Positions 22,669-31,750 are shown, numbered from the stretch's first letter. The stretch is DNA of 48,066 nucleotides from Candidatus Aminicenantes bacterium UBA2199 (GCA_002327965.1 DCVB01000017.1:1-48066); one strand, 5' to 3'. Numbers and translations: made by a program. The notes: a model not told the origin generated them from the sequence alone.

Positions 22669-24306
22669 ATGTCTCTCTCGACCTACGACGTCATCATCGT
22701 CCAGCCCTATCCTTTCGCCGACCATCCTTCCTTCCCCGAGGGGATCCTGAAACGGGCGCTGGAAACGGCCGGGTTCAGCGTCGGGGTCATCGAAACCCCC
22801 TTTTGGCAGGACCCGGCGGCCTTCAGTGGGCTGGGCCGGCCGGGATTGTTCTTCGCCGTCGTCTCGGGCCCCCTCGACTCGGTGGTGCTGAACTATACCG
22901 CCGGCCGCCGCCGGCGCCGCGAGGACCTTTACCAGTTCAACGGCGCGGCGTTCTTCAGCGACCGCCCGCCAGGCATCCAGTTCAAGATCCGCCCGGACCG
23001 CACGCTCACCGTCTTCTGCAACCGCCTGCGCGCCGCCTACCGGGACGTGCCGCTGGTCATCGGCGGCGTCGAGGCCACGCTGCGCTGCTTCGCCCACTAT
23101 GATTTCCAGGAGGACAGGGTGCGGCGCTCGCTGCTGCTCGATTCCCGGGCCGACATCCTGGTCAGCGGCAGCGGCGAAAAGCAGGCCGTGGCCATCGCCC
23201 GCCTGTTGCGGCGTGGCGTGCCGCCGCAGGAAATCGACATCCTGGGAACGGCGCGGGTCGTGGCCCGCCTGCCGGAGGGCAAGGATTGCCTTGAGCTGCC
23301 CTCCTGCGAGGCGGTCCAGGCCGATCCCGGCGAGCTGCTGCGAAGCCAGCACCTGGTCAGCGAAACCGGGGGCGGCCGTGCCGTCGCCCAGCGTCACGCC
23401 AAGCGCTGGGTGGTGCAGAACCCGGCCGCGAACTATGCCGGCGTTGATCTCGATTTCATCTACGGCTTGGAGTATGGGCGCTGCCACCCGGGGCGCTCCA
23501 CCTATTCCCCGGCCCTGCGCATGAACCTGTTCTCCGTCACCGCGCATCGCGGCTGCGCCGGGGGCTGCTCGTTCTGCTCGATCACCCGGAGCGAGGGGCA
23601 ACGGGTGGTCTCGCGCAGTCCCGACTCCGTCTTTCGCGAGATCCGCTCCCTGGCCGGTCATCCCGAGTGGCGCGGCGTGGTTTCCGACATCGGCGGGCCG
23701 ACCGCCGAAATGTACGGCAGCGATTGCGCCGTGGCGTCATGCGCAAGACCGTTCTGCATCCTGCCCGGCATGTGCCCGCGATTCAAGCATGGCGATGCCT
23801 ATCGCTTGTTGCTGAGCCAGGCGCGGGCGCTGCCGGGGGTGAAGAAGATCATGCTGGGCTCGGGCGTGCGCCATGACCTGATGCTGTCCAACCCCGGCCT
23901 GCTGGAAGACATCATGCGCGAACATGCCGGACGCTTCCTGCGCGTCGCCCCCGAGCATACCGAGGACGAGGTGCTGGACCTGATGGGCAAGCCGCGTTTC
24001 GCCGTGTTCGCGGAGTTCGTGCGCCTGTTCCAGGACATCAACCGCGGCTTGCGCCGCCCGGTGGAACTGGCGCCGTACCTGATTGTCGGCCATCCCGGCG
24101 AGACCGCGGCCATGGTGCCGGCCATGAGGGACAAGCTCCGCGCCCTGGGCCTGAAGACATGCGACGTCCAGATTTTCACCCCGACGCCCGGGACGCTCTC
24201 CACGGCGATGTACCATGCCGAAGCGTCGCCCGCCGGCGGGCCACTAACGGTCGAGAAGAGCATCCGCGCCCTGCAGGAGCGCAAGCGCCGGTTGAGCGGA
24301 TCGTGA
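22669..24306 (+). CDS. YgiQ-family radical SAM protein
   Basis: This is a member of the YgiQ (UPF0313) radical SAM family, whose reaction is not established. It has 545 residues. The N-terminus (DVIIVQPYPFADHPSFPEG; VIGGVEATLRCFAHYDF) is the cobalamin-binding-like domain of these proteins, without an evident DxHxxG motif. The cluster motif is HRGCAGGCSFCSI with C296, C300 and C303. A second cysteine-rich stretch (CAVASCARPFCILPGMCPRF) is typical of the family, and it ends with VGHPGETAAM and FTPTPGTLSTAMY. ATG 22669 is preferred over GTG 22651, which lies inside the promoter. The length is shorter than the E. coli protein, whose C-terminal tail is missing here. Confidence 0.9.
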   Translation: MSLSTYDVIIVQPYPFADHPSFPEGILKRALETAGFSVGVIETPFWQDPAAFSGLGRPGLFFAVVSGPLDSVVLNYTAGRRRRREDLYQFNGAAFFSDRPPGIQFKIRPDRTLTVFCNRLRAAYRDVPLVIGGVEATLRCFAHYDFQEDRVRRSLLLDSRADILVSGSGEKQAVAIARLLRRGVPPQEIDILGTARVVARLPEGKDCLELPSCEAVQADPGELLRSQHLVSETGGGRAVAQRHAKRWVVQNPAANYAGVDLDFIYGLEYGRCHPGRSTYSPALRMNLFSVTAHRGCAGGCSFCSITRSEGQRVVSRSPDSVFREIRSLAGHPEWRGVVSDIGGPTAEMYGSDCAVASCARPFCILPGMCPRFKHGDAYRLLLSQARALPGVKKIMLGSGVRHDLMLSNPGLLEDIMREHAGRFLRVAPEHTEDEVLDLMGKPRFAVFAEFVRLFQDINRGLRRPVELAPYLIVGHPGETAAMVPAMRDKLRALGLKTCDVQIFTPTPGTLSTAMYHAEASPAGGPLTVEKSIRALQERKRRLSGS

Positions 24307-24320
24307 GAATGGGCTACAAT
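24292..24320 (+). promoter_or_regulatory. Promoter of the DUF481 gene (leaderless spacing)
   Basis: TTGAGC (24292-24297), a 17-bp spacer and TACAAT (24315-24320), with ATG 24329 only 8 bp later. The -35 box lies within the end of the preceding gene. Confidence 0.6.
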
Positions 24321-24328
24321 AGGTGATC

Positions 24329-25093
24329 ATGAACGAAAAACGAGCTGGAAGAAACCGGCAAAGGATACTGTCGGCGTGTTTCCTGGCCCTTGTTCCGGTC
24401 CTGGCCTCATTCGGCGAAGAAAAGCCGGCAAAGGGCCCCTGGCGGCTGCGCTCGGAGATCTCCTACGCGAAGACCTCCGGCAACACCGACACCGAGTCCT
24501 TCGCCGGCAAGCTGGACACCGCCCGCGAAGGCCGGGTCTACAAGCTGTTCCTCAAGGGGCAGTACGTGTACGGCAGGAACAGCGGCCGGGAGGACGCCAA
24601 CAAGCTGGCCCTCGACGGCCGCTGGGAAGCCGCGCTCAACGAACGCTTTTCCGGGATCGTGTCGGTCGGCTACGGCCGTGACAAGTTCTCGGGCTACCGC
24701 TTCCGGATGTTCGTCGGCCCCGGCCTGGGCTATTACCTGGTCAAGAGGGAACGGCAGAGCCTGCAGCTTTCCCAGGCCCTGAACTATTACCACGACCGCT
24801 TCTCGGTGGGCGAGCGGGAGGAGCTACGCTTCCTGACGGCCAAGTCGCTGGGCAAGTTCGAGTGGAAGCCGCGCGACAACCTGAAGCTGAGTGAATGCCT
24901 GAGCTACTTCATCTCCTTCAAGGAGGCCGGGCGCTATTTCGTCGAGTCGGAGACGGCGGCCGAGGTTCGGATCAACAGGGCCTTCTCCATCGGCCTCAGC
25001 TACAAGTACAACTTACAGAACCGGCCCCCCGCCCCGGAGATCAAAAAGGTCGACACCACCTTCCTGACCACGCTGATCATCGACGTGAAATAG
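24329..25093 (+). CDS. DUF481 (YdiY-like) outer-membrane-barrel-type protein
   Basis: This exported 254-residue protein has an N-terminal basic region and hydrophobic stretch (RILSACFLALVPVLASF), then WRLRSEISYAKTSGNTDTES, the typical start of DUF481 barrels. Many alternating beta strands follow (YKLFLKGQYVYGRNSG; FSGIVSVGYGRDKFSGYRFR; GLGYYLVKRERQSL). Its precise function is unknown. It supports a diderm cell envelope. AGGTG stands close to the ATG, but the -10 box 8 bp upstream would leave it at the very 5' end of the mRNA. Confidence 0.82.
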   Translation: MNEKRAGRNRQRILSACFLALVPVLASFGEEKPAKGPWRLRSEISYAKTSGNTDTESFAGKLDTAREGRVYKLFLKGQYVYGRNSGREDANKLALDGRWEAALNERFSGIVSVGYGRDKFSGYRFRMFVGPGLGYYLVKRERQSLQLSQALNYYHDRFSVGEREELRFLTAKSLGKFEWKPRDNLKLSECLSYFISFKEAGRYFVESETAAEVRINRAFSIGLSYKYNLQNRPPAPEIKKVDTTFLTTLIIDVK

Positions 25094-25118
25094 CCGGCGC
25101 CGCCGCTCATTCCCCGGT

Positions 25119-25147
25119 TTGCTTTTCGAAAACAATTGAGCTACAAT
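25119..25147 (+). promoter_or_regulatory. Promoter of the hdr-flx operon
   Basis: TTGCTT (25119-25124), a 17-bp spacer and TACAAT (25142-25147), identical in both boxes to the promoter at 17276. The start codon is 30 bp further on with a normal AAGGAG site. Confidence 0.65.
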
Positions 25148-25177
25148 CGCCCCTTATGCCTGCCAAGGAGAGCCGCA

Positions 25178-25762
25178 ATGCGCAGTGACCCTCACGTTCA
25201 CGCCGCTGGTGCCGCGCTGGCCGATCTTGTCCTGGAAAAGACCGGGGTCGACGTCGCCCGCTGCTACCAGTGCGGCAAGTGCTCGGCCGGCTGCCCGCTG
25301 GCCGCCGAGATGGATTTCCCCCCCAGCCAGATCATGCACCTGCTGCAGCTGCGGGATCTTCCCGGGTTCGCCGAGATGGCCCTGCGCTCGCATACCATCT
25401 GGTTGTGCCTGACCTGCGAGATCTGCTATTGCCGCTGCCCCATGGAACTGGACATCCCCAAGGTGATGGACGCCCTGCGCCATGAGTCGCTGGCGCGCGG
25501 CATGGTCCATCCAAAGGCGAAAGACATCCTGGCCTTCCACCGCGCTTTCCTGGATTCGGTTCGGGTCACCGGCCGCTTGTTCGAGATGGGCCAGGTGGTC
25601 GACTACAAGCTGCGCAGCGGCCATTTCCTGCAGGACCTGCTGCAGGCGCCCTGGATGTTCTGGGTCGGCAAGCTGCACCTGCTGCCCGAACGCGTGCGCG
25701 ACCGGCGGGCGCTGAAGCGAATATTCGCCAAGACGCGCCGCGTCGGGGAGAAGCGGCCATGA
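25178..25762 (+). CDS. hdrC: Heterodisulfide reductase subunit C-like iron-sulfur protein
   Basis: This electron-carrying subunit of an HdrABC complex has 194 residues. It contains two [4Fe-4S] motifs, CYQCGKCSAGCP and CLTCEICYCRCP, in the spacing of soluble HdrC, and no membrane helices. It passes electrons between HdrA and HdrB. ATG 25178 is preferred because AGGAG lies 7 bp upstream; an in-frame TTG at 25136 is inside the promoter. It overlaps hdrB by 4 bp and is first in a seven-gene operon. Confidence 0.92.
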   Translation: MRSDPHVHAAGAALADLVLEKTGVDVARCYQCGKCSAGCPLAAEMDFPPSQIMHLLQLRDLPGFAEMALRSHTIWLCLTCEICYCRCPMELDIPKVMDALRHESLARGMVHPKAKDILAFHRAFLDSVRVTGRLFEMGQVVDYKLRSGHFLQDLLQAPWMFWVGKLHLLPERVRDRRALKRIFAKTRRVGEKRP

Positions 25763-26625
25763 AGACCGGATTCTATCCCGGCTGCTCGATGAAGGGCTCG
25801 GCCCGCGAGTACAGCGAATCGCTCCTGGCCGTGGCCGGCGCCCTGGGACGGACCCTGCCCGAAGTGCCTGACTGGAACTGCTGCGGCGCCACCGCCGCCC
25901 ACAACCTCGATCCCGACCTGGCCCTGGCCCTGCCGGCGCGCATCCTGGCCGCCGCCGAAAACGTGGGCATGGAAGAAGTGCTGGTGCCCTGCGCCGCCTG
26001 CTACAGCCGTTTGAAGGTCACTCGCCATGAGCTGTTGGAGGACGAACAACTCCGGCAACGAATATCGGGCCTGGTCGAGGCCGACTATCGCGGCTCAACC
26101 GAGGTGCTCAACATCCTCGAATGGCTCAGCCGCGTCCCCGAACTGGAGAAACATGTGAAAAAGCCATTCCAGCGCAAGGTGGCCTGCTACTACGGCTGCC
26201 TGCTGGTGCGGCCGGCGGGGATCGTGAAATTCGACCGCCCCGAAGACCCGCAGACGATGGACCTGCTGATGAGGAAGCTCGGTGCCGAGCCGATCGACTG
26301 GGCGTTCAAGACCGAATGCTGCGGCGCCGGCTTCTCGGTCTCGCGCACCGACCTGGTGGCCAAGCTGAGCGGCCACATCCTGGAGGACGCCGTCTCGCGC
26401 GGCGCCGAGGCGATGATCGTCGCCTGCCCGATGTGCCACCTCAACCTGGACATGCGCCGGCCGAACATCGAGAAGCGCGCCGGGAAAAAGATTTCCATCC
26501 CCGTGATCTACATCACCCAGGCGCTGGGACTGGCCATGGGCTTGCCTGCGAAGAAACTGGGCTTGCACAGGCACAAGGTTGCAGTGAAAATTTCCGCGGC
26601 GAATGCCGCCGCCAAGGATATCTGA
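25759..26625 (+). CDS. hdrB: Heterodisulfide reductase subunit B-like CCG-domain protein
   Basis: This is the disulfide-active subunit, 288 residues. It contains two complete CCG domains: GCS...NCCG...CAAC in the first half and ACYYGC...TECCG...CPMC in the second. In methanogen HdrB these hold two noncubane [4Fe-4S] clusters that reduce a heterodisulfide. In bacteria the true substrate is generally unknown and could be a small thiol-disulfide or a protein. All cluster cysteines appear intact, so the subunit should be active. The ATG overlaps the hdrC stop by 4 bp. Confidence 0.92.
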   Translation: MKTGFYPGCSMKGSAREYSESLLAVAGALGRTLPEVPDWNCCGATAAHNLDPDLALALPARILAAAENVGMEEVLVPCAACYSRLKVTRHELLEDEQLRQRISGLVEADYRGSTEVLNILEWLSRVPELEKHVKKPFQRKVACYYGCLLVRPAGIVKFDRPEDPQTMDLLMRKLGAEPIDWAFKTECCGAGFSVSRTDLVAKLSGHILEDAVSRGAEAMIVACPMCHLNLDMRRPNIEKRAGKKISIPVIYITQALGLAMGLPAKKLGLHRHKVAVKISAANAAAKDI

Positions 26626-26626
26626 C

Positions 26627-28642
26627 ATGGCGCGCATCGGTGTTTTTATCTGTCATTGCGGCGAGAACATCAGCGCCACGGTCGACGTCAAGAAAGTGGC
26701 CGCGGCCGCCGCCCGCATCCCCGGCGTGGCCCATAGCGTCGAGTACAAGTACATGTGCTCCGACCCGGGCCAGCAGCTGGTCAAGAACGCCATCCGCGAA
26801 AAGAACCTGACCGGGGTGGTGGTGGCCGCATGTTCGCCGCGCATGCACGAACCCACCTTCCGCCGCGCCTGCGCCGAGGCCGGGCTGAATCCTTTCCTTT
26901 GCGAAATGGCCAACATCCGCGAGCATTGTTCCTGGGTCCATGAAAAGGGCGACGCCACCACCGAGAAGGCCGTCGACATCGTGCGCACGCTGGTGGCCAA
27001 GGTGAAAAAGAACAAGGCGCTGCAGCCCATCCAGGTGCCGGTGACCAAGGTCGCCCTGGTCATCGGCGGCGGCATCGCCGGCATCCAGTCCAGCCTGGAC
27101 ATCGCCAATGCCGGCCACCGGGTGATCCTGGTGGAGAGGGAGCCCTCGATCGGCGGCCACATGTCGCAGTTGTCGGAAACGTTCCCCACCCTCGACTGCT
27201 CGCAGTGCATCCTGACGCCGCGCATGGTCGAAGTGGCCCAGCACCCCAACATCACCCTCTACTCCTATGCGGAGCTGGAGAGCCTGGACGGCTTCATCGG
27301 CAATTTCAAGGCGCGCATCCGCAAGAAGGCGCGCAGCCTGGACGAGACGCTTTGCACCGGCTGCGGCCTGTGCATGCAGAAATGCCCGACCCGCAGGATC
27401 CCCAGCGAATTCGACGCCGGGCTGGGCCTGCGCCCCGCCATTTACGTGCCTTTTCCCCAGGCCGTGCCGAACAAGCCGGTCATTGACCGTGAGCACTGCA
27501 CCTATTACCGGACCGGCAAGTGCCGGCTGTGCGAGAAGATCTGCCCCACCCAGGCCATCCGCTTCGACCAGCCGGACGAGATCGTGGAAGTCGATGTTGG
27601 CGCCATCGTGCTGGCGACCGGTTTTGACATCAAACACAGCGATTTTTTCCCCGAATACGGCTACGGGAGATACCCGGACGTCATCGACGGCCTGCAGTTC
27701 GAGCGCCTGGCGTCGGCCTCGGGTCCGACCCTGGGCGAGATGCGCCGCCCCTCGGACGGCAAGGTTCCGGAGACGGTCGTCTTTATCGCCTGCGCCGGCT
27801 CGCGCGACCCGGCCAAGGGCATCGAATACTGTTCCAAGATCTGCTGCATGTACACGGCCAAGCATGCCATGCTCTACCGCCATAAGGTGCATGGCGGCAA
27901 GCCCTATGTCTTCTACATGGACGTCCGCGCCGGCGGCAAGATGTACGAGGAGTTCGTGCGCCGGGCGATGGAGGAGGAAGGGGTGCAATACGTACGCGGC
28001 CGCGTGTCGCGCGTCTTCGAACGCAACGGCAAGCTGGTCGTCAAGGGCGCCGACACCCTGCTCGGCGCCCGGCCCATTGAGATCGAGGCCGACCTGGTGG
28101 TCCTGGCGACGGCGGCCGTCGCCCAGCCCGGGGCCGAGGAACTGGCGCAGAAACTGCATGTCAGCTACGACACCCATCAGTTTTTCGCCGAAGCCCATCC
28201 CAAGCTGCGGCCGGTGGAGACGAATACCGCCGGAATTTTCCTGGCCGGCGCCTGCCAGGCGCCCAAGGACATCCCCGAGTCGGTGGCCCAGGCCTCCGGC
28301 GCCGCCGCCAAGGTGGCCGCCCTCTTCTCGCAGGCGGAACTGGTGCGCGATCCGCTGATCGCCGTGGTCGACCGCCAGGCGCCCCCGGTCTACTCTTCCT
28401 GCGTTGGCTGTTTCCTCTGCCAGAGCGCCTGTCCCTACCAGGCCATCGAAAAGGAGGAGATCCGCGGCCGGGACGGTCAGCTGATCAAGACCGTGGCCAA
28501 GGTCAATCCCGGCCTGTGCCAGGGCTGCGGCACCTGCGTGGCCTTTTGCCGCACCAAGTCGATCGATATCCAGGGCTTCTCCCATGAACAGGTCCACGCC
28601 GAGGTGCTGGCCCTGCTGAACCGAGGTGAGCGCGATGCCTGA
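26627..28642 (+). CDS. hdrA: Heterodisulfide reductase subunit A-like flavoprotein (HdrA)
   Basis: This is the FAD subunit where electron bifurcation would occur. It has 671 residues. The N-terminal VFICHCGENIS domain is followed by the FAD-binding IGGGIAGIQSSLDIANAG and VEREPSIGGHMSQL. An HdrA-type Cys cluster LDCSQCILTPRM, ferredoxin motifs CTGCGLCMQKCP and CRLCEKICP, and two C-terminal ones, CVGCFLCQSACP and CQGCGTCVAFC, come after. ATG 26627 lies 1 bp after the hdrB stop. It overlaps flxD by 8 bp. The extra C-terminal clusters fit an enzyme that exchanges electrons with ferredoxin. Confidence 0.94.
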   Translation: MARIGVFICHCGENISATVDVKKVAAAAARIPGVAHSVEYKYMCSDPGQQLVKNAIREKNLTGVVVAACSPRMHEPTFRRACAEAGLNPFLCEMANIREHCSWVHEKGDATTEKAVDIVRTLVAKVKKNKALQPIQVPVTKVALVIGGGIAGIQSSLDIANAGHRVILVEREPSIGGHMSQLSETFPTLDCSQCILTPRMVEVAQHPNITLYSYAELESLDGFIGNFKARIRKKARSLDETLCTGCGLCMQKCPTRRIPSEFDAGLGLRPAIYVPFPQAVPNKPVIDREHCTYYRTGKCRLCEKICPTQAIRFDQPDEIVEVDVGAIVLATGFDIKHSDFFPEYGYGRYPDVIDGLQFERLASASGPTLGEMRRPSDGKVPETVVFIACAGSRDPAKGIEYCSKICCMYTAKHAMLYRHKVHGGKPYVFYMDVRAGGKMYEEFVRRAMEEEGVQYVRGRVSRVFERNGKLVVKGADTLLGARPIEIEADLVVLATAAVAQPGAEELAQKLHVSYDTHQFFAEAHPKLRPVETNTAGIFLAGACQAPKDIPESVAQASGAAAKVAALFSQAELVRDPLIAVVDRQAPPVYSSCVGCFLCQSACPYQAIEKEEIRGRDGQLIKTVAKVNPGLCQGCGTCVAFCRTKSIDIQGFSHEQVHAEVLALLNRGERDA

Positions 28643-29069
28643 TTTCCAACCCAAGATCGTGGCCTTTGTCTGCAATTGGTGCACCTACGCCGGGGCCGAC
28701 CTGACCGGCACCAGCCGCATGAAGTACTCGCCCCAGGTCAGCATCATCCGCTTCCCCTGCACCGGGCGCATCGACTTCATGCTGCTGCTCAAGGCGTTCG
28801 CCAGCGGCGCCGACGGCATCATCGTTTCCGGCTGCCATCCCAATGACTGCCACTACAGCAGCGGCAACTTCCACGCCCGCCGGCGCTGGATCATCTTCCG
28901 CGGCCTGCTCGACTTCCTGGGCATCGACGTGAGCCGCGTGCAGTTCTCGTGGGTTTCGGCCGCCGAGGGGGCCAAGTGGGCGCAGCTGGTCAACGAGACC
29001 AGCGAGCGCATACGCGAACTGGGGCCGTTCACCGGCTACCAGCGGCTGCGCGGCCTGGGCGTCGGCTAA
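28635..29069 (+). CDS. MvhD/FlxD-like [2Fe-2S] adaptor subunit
   Basis: This is the small subunit that in hydrogenase-Hdr or Flox-Hdr complexes passes electrons to the HdrA flavin. It has 144 residues. The typical cysteine pattern is present: FVCNWCTYAGADL, RFPCTGRID and VSGCHPNDCHYSSGN. All positions are Cys, not selenocysteine. GAGGTG precedes ATG 28635, and the gene starts inside the hdrA end. No hydrogenase genes follow, so the partner is the Flx proteins encoded next. Confidence 0.9.
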   Translation: MPDFQPKIVAFVCNWCTYAGADLTGTSRMKYSPQVSIIRFPCTGRIDFMLLLKAFASGADGIIVSGCHPNDCHYSSGNFHARRRWIIFRGLLDFLGIDVSRVQFSWVSAAEGAKWAQLVNETSERIRELGPFTGYQRLRGLGVG

Positions 29070-29078
29070 GGGGCCCGC

Positions 29079-29879
29079 ATGAACGCTTTGCAGGAAAAAG
29101 CGCGGGAGCTGCTGGCAACGAAGACGGTCCGGGTGGTCATCGGCTATGGCCCCGGAAGCGGGGGCCAGGCGCGGGCGCTCTTTGTCCGCGAGGCGGCGCA
29201 GGCCCGCGAGCTGATCTTTGATGAAACGTGCCTCCAGAACCTGGCGGTGTATCTTATGAAGCCCGACGTGCGCCAGCTGGGCAAGGCGGCGCTGGTCGCC
29301 CGGCCGGCCACCCTGCGCACCCTCCTGCAGCTGGCGGCCGAGAACCAGCTGGAGGAAAACAGCCTGCTGGCCCTGGTGCCCGGCGCGGATGGGGTCCTCT
29401 CCCTGTCGACCTTCTCCGCTCTCGAGGCGCAGGTGGCCTCCCAGGACAACGAATTGAGCGTTGCCGAAAAAAGCGAGCTGGAAAAGTTCGCGGCCATGGG
29501 ACTGGATGCGCGCCGCGAGTTCTGGCAGGAGCAATTCTCACGCTGCCTGAAATGTTATGCCTGCCGCGCCGCCTGCCCCTTGTGCTATTGCACGCGCTGC
29601 ACGGTCGAATGCAACCAGCCACAGTGGATCCCCGTCCCGGCCCACGACCTGGGCAACCTGGAGTGGAACGTCATGCGCGCCATGCACCTGGCCGGCCGCT
29701 GCACAAATTGCGGCGACTGCAGCCGGGCCTGCCCGGTCGGCATTCCCCTGTACCTGTTGAACCAGAAGCTGATCCTCGACGTTTCGGCCAATTTCAACTC
29801 GCGCAGCGGCATGACCGCCAAGGCCGACCACTCCCTGTCGACGTTCAAACCCGACGATCCCGAGGATTTTATAAAATGA
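29079..29879 (+). CDS. Iron-sulfur protein of the Flx module (FlxC-like)
   Basis: This 266-residue cytoplasmic protein has an N-terminal half without metal motifs (VVIGYGPGSGGQARALFV; FDETCLQNLAVYLMKPDV). The second half has CLKCYACRAACPLCYCTRC and CTNCGDCSRACP, probably two [4Fe-4S] clusters plus extra cysteines. By position between the MvhD-like and AsrA-like genes it matches FlxC of the Desulfovibrio flxABCD-hdrABC group. It likely conducts electrons from the NADH-oxidising subunit toward HdrA. The assignment to FlxC relies on context more than on sequence. The stop overlaps the next start (ATGA). Confidence 0.72.
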   Translation: MNALQEKARELLATKTVRVVIGYGPGSGGQARALFVREAAQARELIFDETCLQNLAVYLMKPDVRQLGKAALVARPATLRTLLQLAAENQLEENSLLALVPGADGVLSLSTFSALEAQVASQDNELSVAEKSELEKFAAMGLDARREFWQEQFSRCLKCYACRAACPLCYCTRCTVECNQPQWIPVPAHDLGNLEWNVMRAMHLAGRCTNCGDCSRACPVGIPLYLLNQKLILDVSANFNSRSGMTAKADHSLSTFKPDDPEDFIK

Positions 29880-30907
29880 AAGGCATGGAAACGGACAAGC
29901 GATCGATCCAGCGCGAGGCGCTGGCAGAACTGATGGCGCAGTGGTGCAGTGAAGGCAAGCGGGTCCTGGCCCCGAAAAGATCCGGCGGCAAGGTCGACTT
30001 TGACCGGGTCACATCGCTGAGCGAAGTCAGTTTCGATCATGTGCAGACCGTGCAGTCGCCCAAGTCGGCGGTCTTCCCCAGGGTGGAGGAGCTTTTTTCC
30101 TTTCGCAGCACGGATGGCCGGGTCGAGATCAGGGAACGCAATCTGGACACTCTGCCCGAAACCGTGGTTTTCGGCCTGCGGCCCTGCGATGCCGCCGCTT
30201 TTGCCGCCCTGGAGGCCATCTTCAACTGGGACGGTCCCGACAGGCTTTTCTCGGCCCGCAGGGCCAGGACCACGCTGGTCACCGTCGCCTGTTCCCGCGC
30301 CGATGAGTTCTGCTTTTGCACCTCCGTGGGTGGAGGCCCGGGCGCGGTCACCGGCAGCGACATTCTCCTGACCGACCTGGGACAAGGCGGATTTCTGGCC
30401 GAGATCGCTTCGGCGAAGGGACGGGAATTGCTGTCGGCCGCCGGATCCCTTTTCGGTCCCGCGGGCGATGCGGACAAGGAGAGCCGCCTGGCCAAGCTGC
30501 CAGCGGTTTTTCCCCCGGACGCCGTCGCGGCCGCCCTGGCCGGCCTGTTCGCTGAACCCGCTTTCTGGGAGGAACAGTCGCGCCGCTGCGTCGGCTGCGG
30601 CGCCTGCGCCTATGTCTGCCCGACCTGCGCCTGTTTCGACATCCAGGACGAGGGCGGCGCAACGGGAAAGCGTTTGCGCTGCTGGGATTCATGCGGCTTC
30701 GGCCTCTTCACCCTGCATACTTCCGGCCACAACCCCCGGCCGCTGCAGAGCCAGCGCTGGCGGCAGCGGCTGATGCACAAGTTTTCCTACATGCCCGAGC
30801 GCCAGGGAGTGCTTGGCTGCGTGGGTTGCGGCCGCTGTGCGCGAGCCTGCCCGGTGGACATGAACATTCTCGAACACATTCGCGCCATAGCCGAGGCGAG
30901 ACCATGA
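29876..30907 (+). CDS. AsrA/HydB-like iron-sulfur subunit (FlxB-like)
   Basis: This 343-residue protein resembles the iron-sulfur subunit of anaerobic sulfite reductase and sulfhydrogenase. Conserved parts are LPETVVFGLRPCDAAAFAAL and VACSRADEFCFCTSVGGGPG, followed by two ferredoxin motifs, CVGCGACAYVCPTCACFD and CVGCGRCARACPVDM. It should receive electrons from the FAD/NAD subunit encoded next. It starts by ATGA overlap with the previous gene and ends by ATGA overlap with the next, so translation is tightly coupled. No catalytic sulfite reductase or hydrogenase subunit is nearby, favouring a Flox role. Confidence 0.85.
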   Translation: MKGMETDKRSIQREALAELMAQWCSEGKRVLAPKRSGGKVDFDRVTSLSEVSFDHVQTVQSPKSAVFPRVEELFSFRSTDGRVEIRERNLDTLPETVVFGLRPCDAAAFAALEAIFNWDGPDRLFSARRARTTLVTVACSRADEFCFCTSVGGGPGAVTGSDILLTDLGQGGFLAEIASAKGRELLSAAGSLFGPAGDADKESRLAKLPAVFPPDAVAAALAGLFAEPAFWEEQSRRCVGCGACAYVCPTCACFDIQDEGGATGKRLRCWDSCGFGLFTLHTSGHNPRPLQSQRWRQRLMHKFSYMPERQGVLGCVGCGRCARACPVDMNILEHIRAIAEARP

Positions 30908-31743
30908 ACGCAAACGATGTTTTCAAGCCGTTCCTGATGAGGATCGAGCGGGTGATCGAGGAAGCACCCGATGTCCGCACCCTGCGCCTGGAGTTCCAGA
31001 ACGAGGACCAAGGGCGGGGATTCAGCTTCCGTACCGGTCAGTTCGGCGAATACTCGGTGTTCGGGGAGGGGGAGTGCACCTTCTGCATCGCCTCGTCGCC
31101 GACGCGCCAGGGCTATATCGAATGCACGTTCCGCAAGGCTGGCCGCGTCACCTCGGCGCTGGCCGCGCTGGAGAAGGATGAGATCATCGGTTTCCGGGGA
31201 CCCTATGGCAACGTGTTTCCCATCGACGAGTGGCAGGGGAAGAACTTGCTGTTCATCGCCGGCGGCATCGCCCTGCCGCCGATGCGCAGCGTCATCTGGA
31301 ACATCCTCGACCTGCGCGACCGCTACCGCGACGTGACGATTGTCTATGGCGCCCGCACCGTGGCCGACCTGGTCTACAAGCGCGAACTTCGGGAGTGGGC
31401 GGGGCGGGATGACGTGAAGCTGGTCACCACCGTCGACCCGGGCGGCGAAACTCCCGAATGGCAGGGCGAGATCGGCTTCGTCCCCGCCGTCCTCGACAGG
31501 CTGGCCCCGGCCAGCCATGACACCGTCGCCGTGGTCTGCGGCCCGCCGGTGATGATCAAGTTCACCTTCCCGGTGCTGGCCCGGCTGGGTTTCGCCCCGG
31601 AGGATATCTATACCACCCTGGAGAACCGCATGAAATGCGGCGTGGGCAAATGCGGTCGCTGCAATACCGGCAAATACTTCGTCTGCAAGGACGGGCCGGT
31701 GTTCACATTCGCCCAATTGCAGGAGATGCCGCAAGAGTACTAA
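30904..31743 (+). CDS. FAD/NAD(P)H oxidoreductase subunit, FNR family (FlxA/AsrB-like)
   Basis: This is the predicted entry point for NAD(P)H electrons into the Hdr complex. It has 279 residues with ferredoxin-NADP-reductase architecture: an FAD barrel (FRTGQFGEYSVFGEGE; CTFCIASSP in the place of the RxYS/T motif), a nucleotide-binding half starting FIAGGIALPPMRSVI, and VVCGPPVMIKF. The C-terminal cysteines CGVGKCGRCNTGKYFVC bind a [2Fe-2S] cluster, as in AsrB and dihydroorotate dehydrogenase electron subunits. It is the last gene of hdrCBA-flxDCBA, which runs in the opposite sense to the flxABCD-hdrABC order I recall in Desulfovibrio. Confidence 0.86.
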   Translation: MNANDVFKPFLMRIERVIEEAPDVRTLRLEFQNEDQGRGFSFRTGQFGEYSVFGEGECTFCIASSPTRQGYIECTFRKAGRVTSALAALEKDEIIGFRGPYGNVFPIDEWQGKNLLFIAGGIALPPMRSVIWNILDLRDRYRDVTIVYGARTVADLVYKRELREWAGRDDVKLVTTVDPGGETPEWQGEIGFVPAVLDRLAPASHDTVAVVCGPPVMIKFTFPVLARLGFAPEDIYTTLENRMKCGVGKCGRCNTGKYFVCKDGPVFTFAQLQEMPQEY

Positions 31744-31750
31744 CAGAGCT

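Noticed and set aside
28635..29069. Selenocysteine-containing MvhD-like subunit
   Set aside because: All expected positions are Cys codons, and no in-frame TGA is present.
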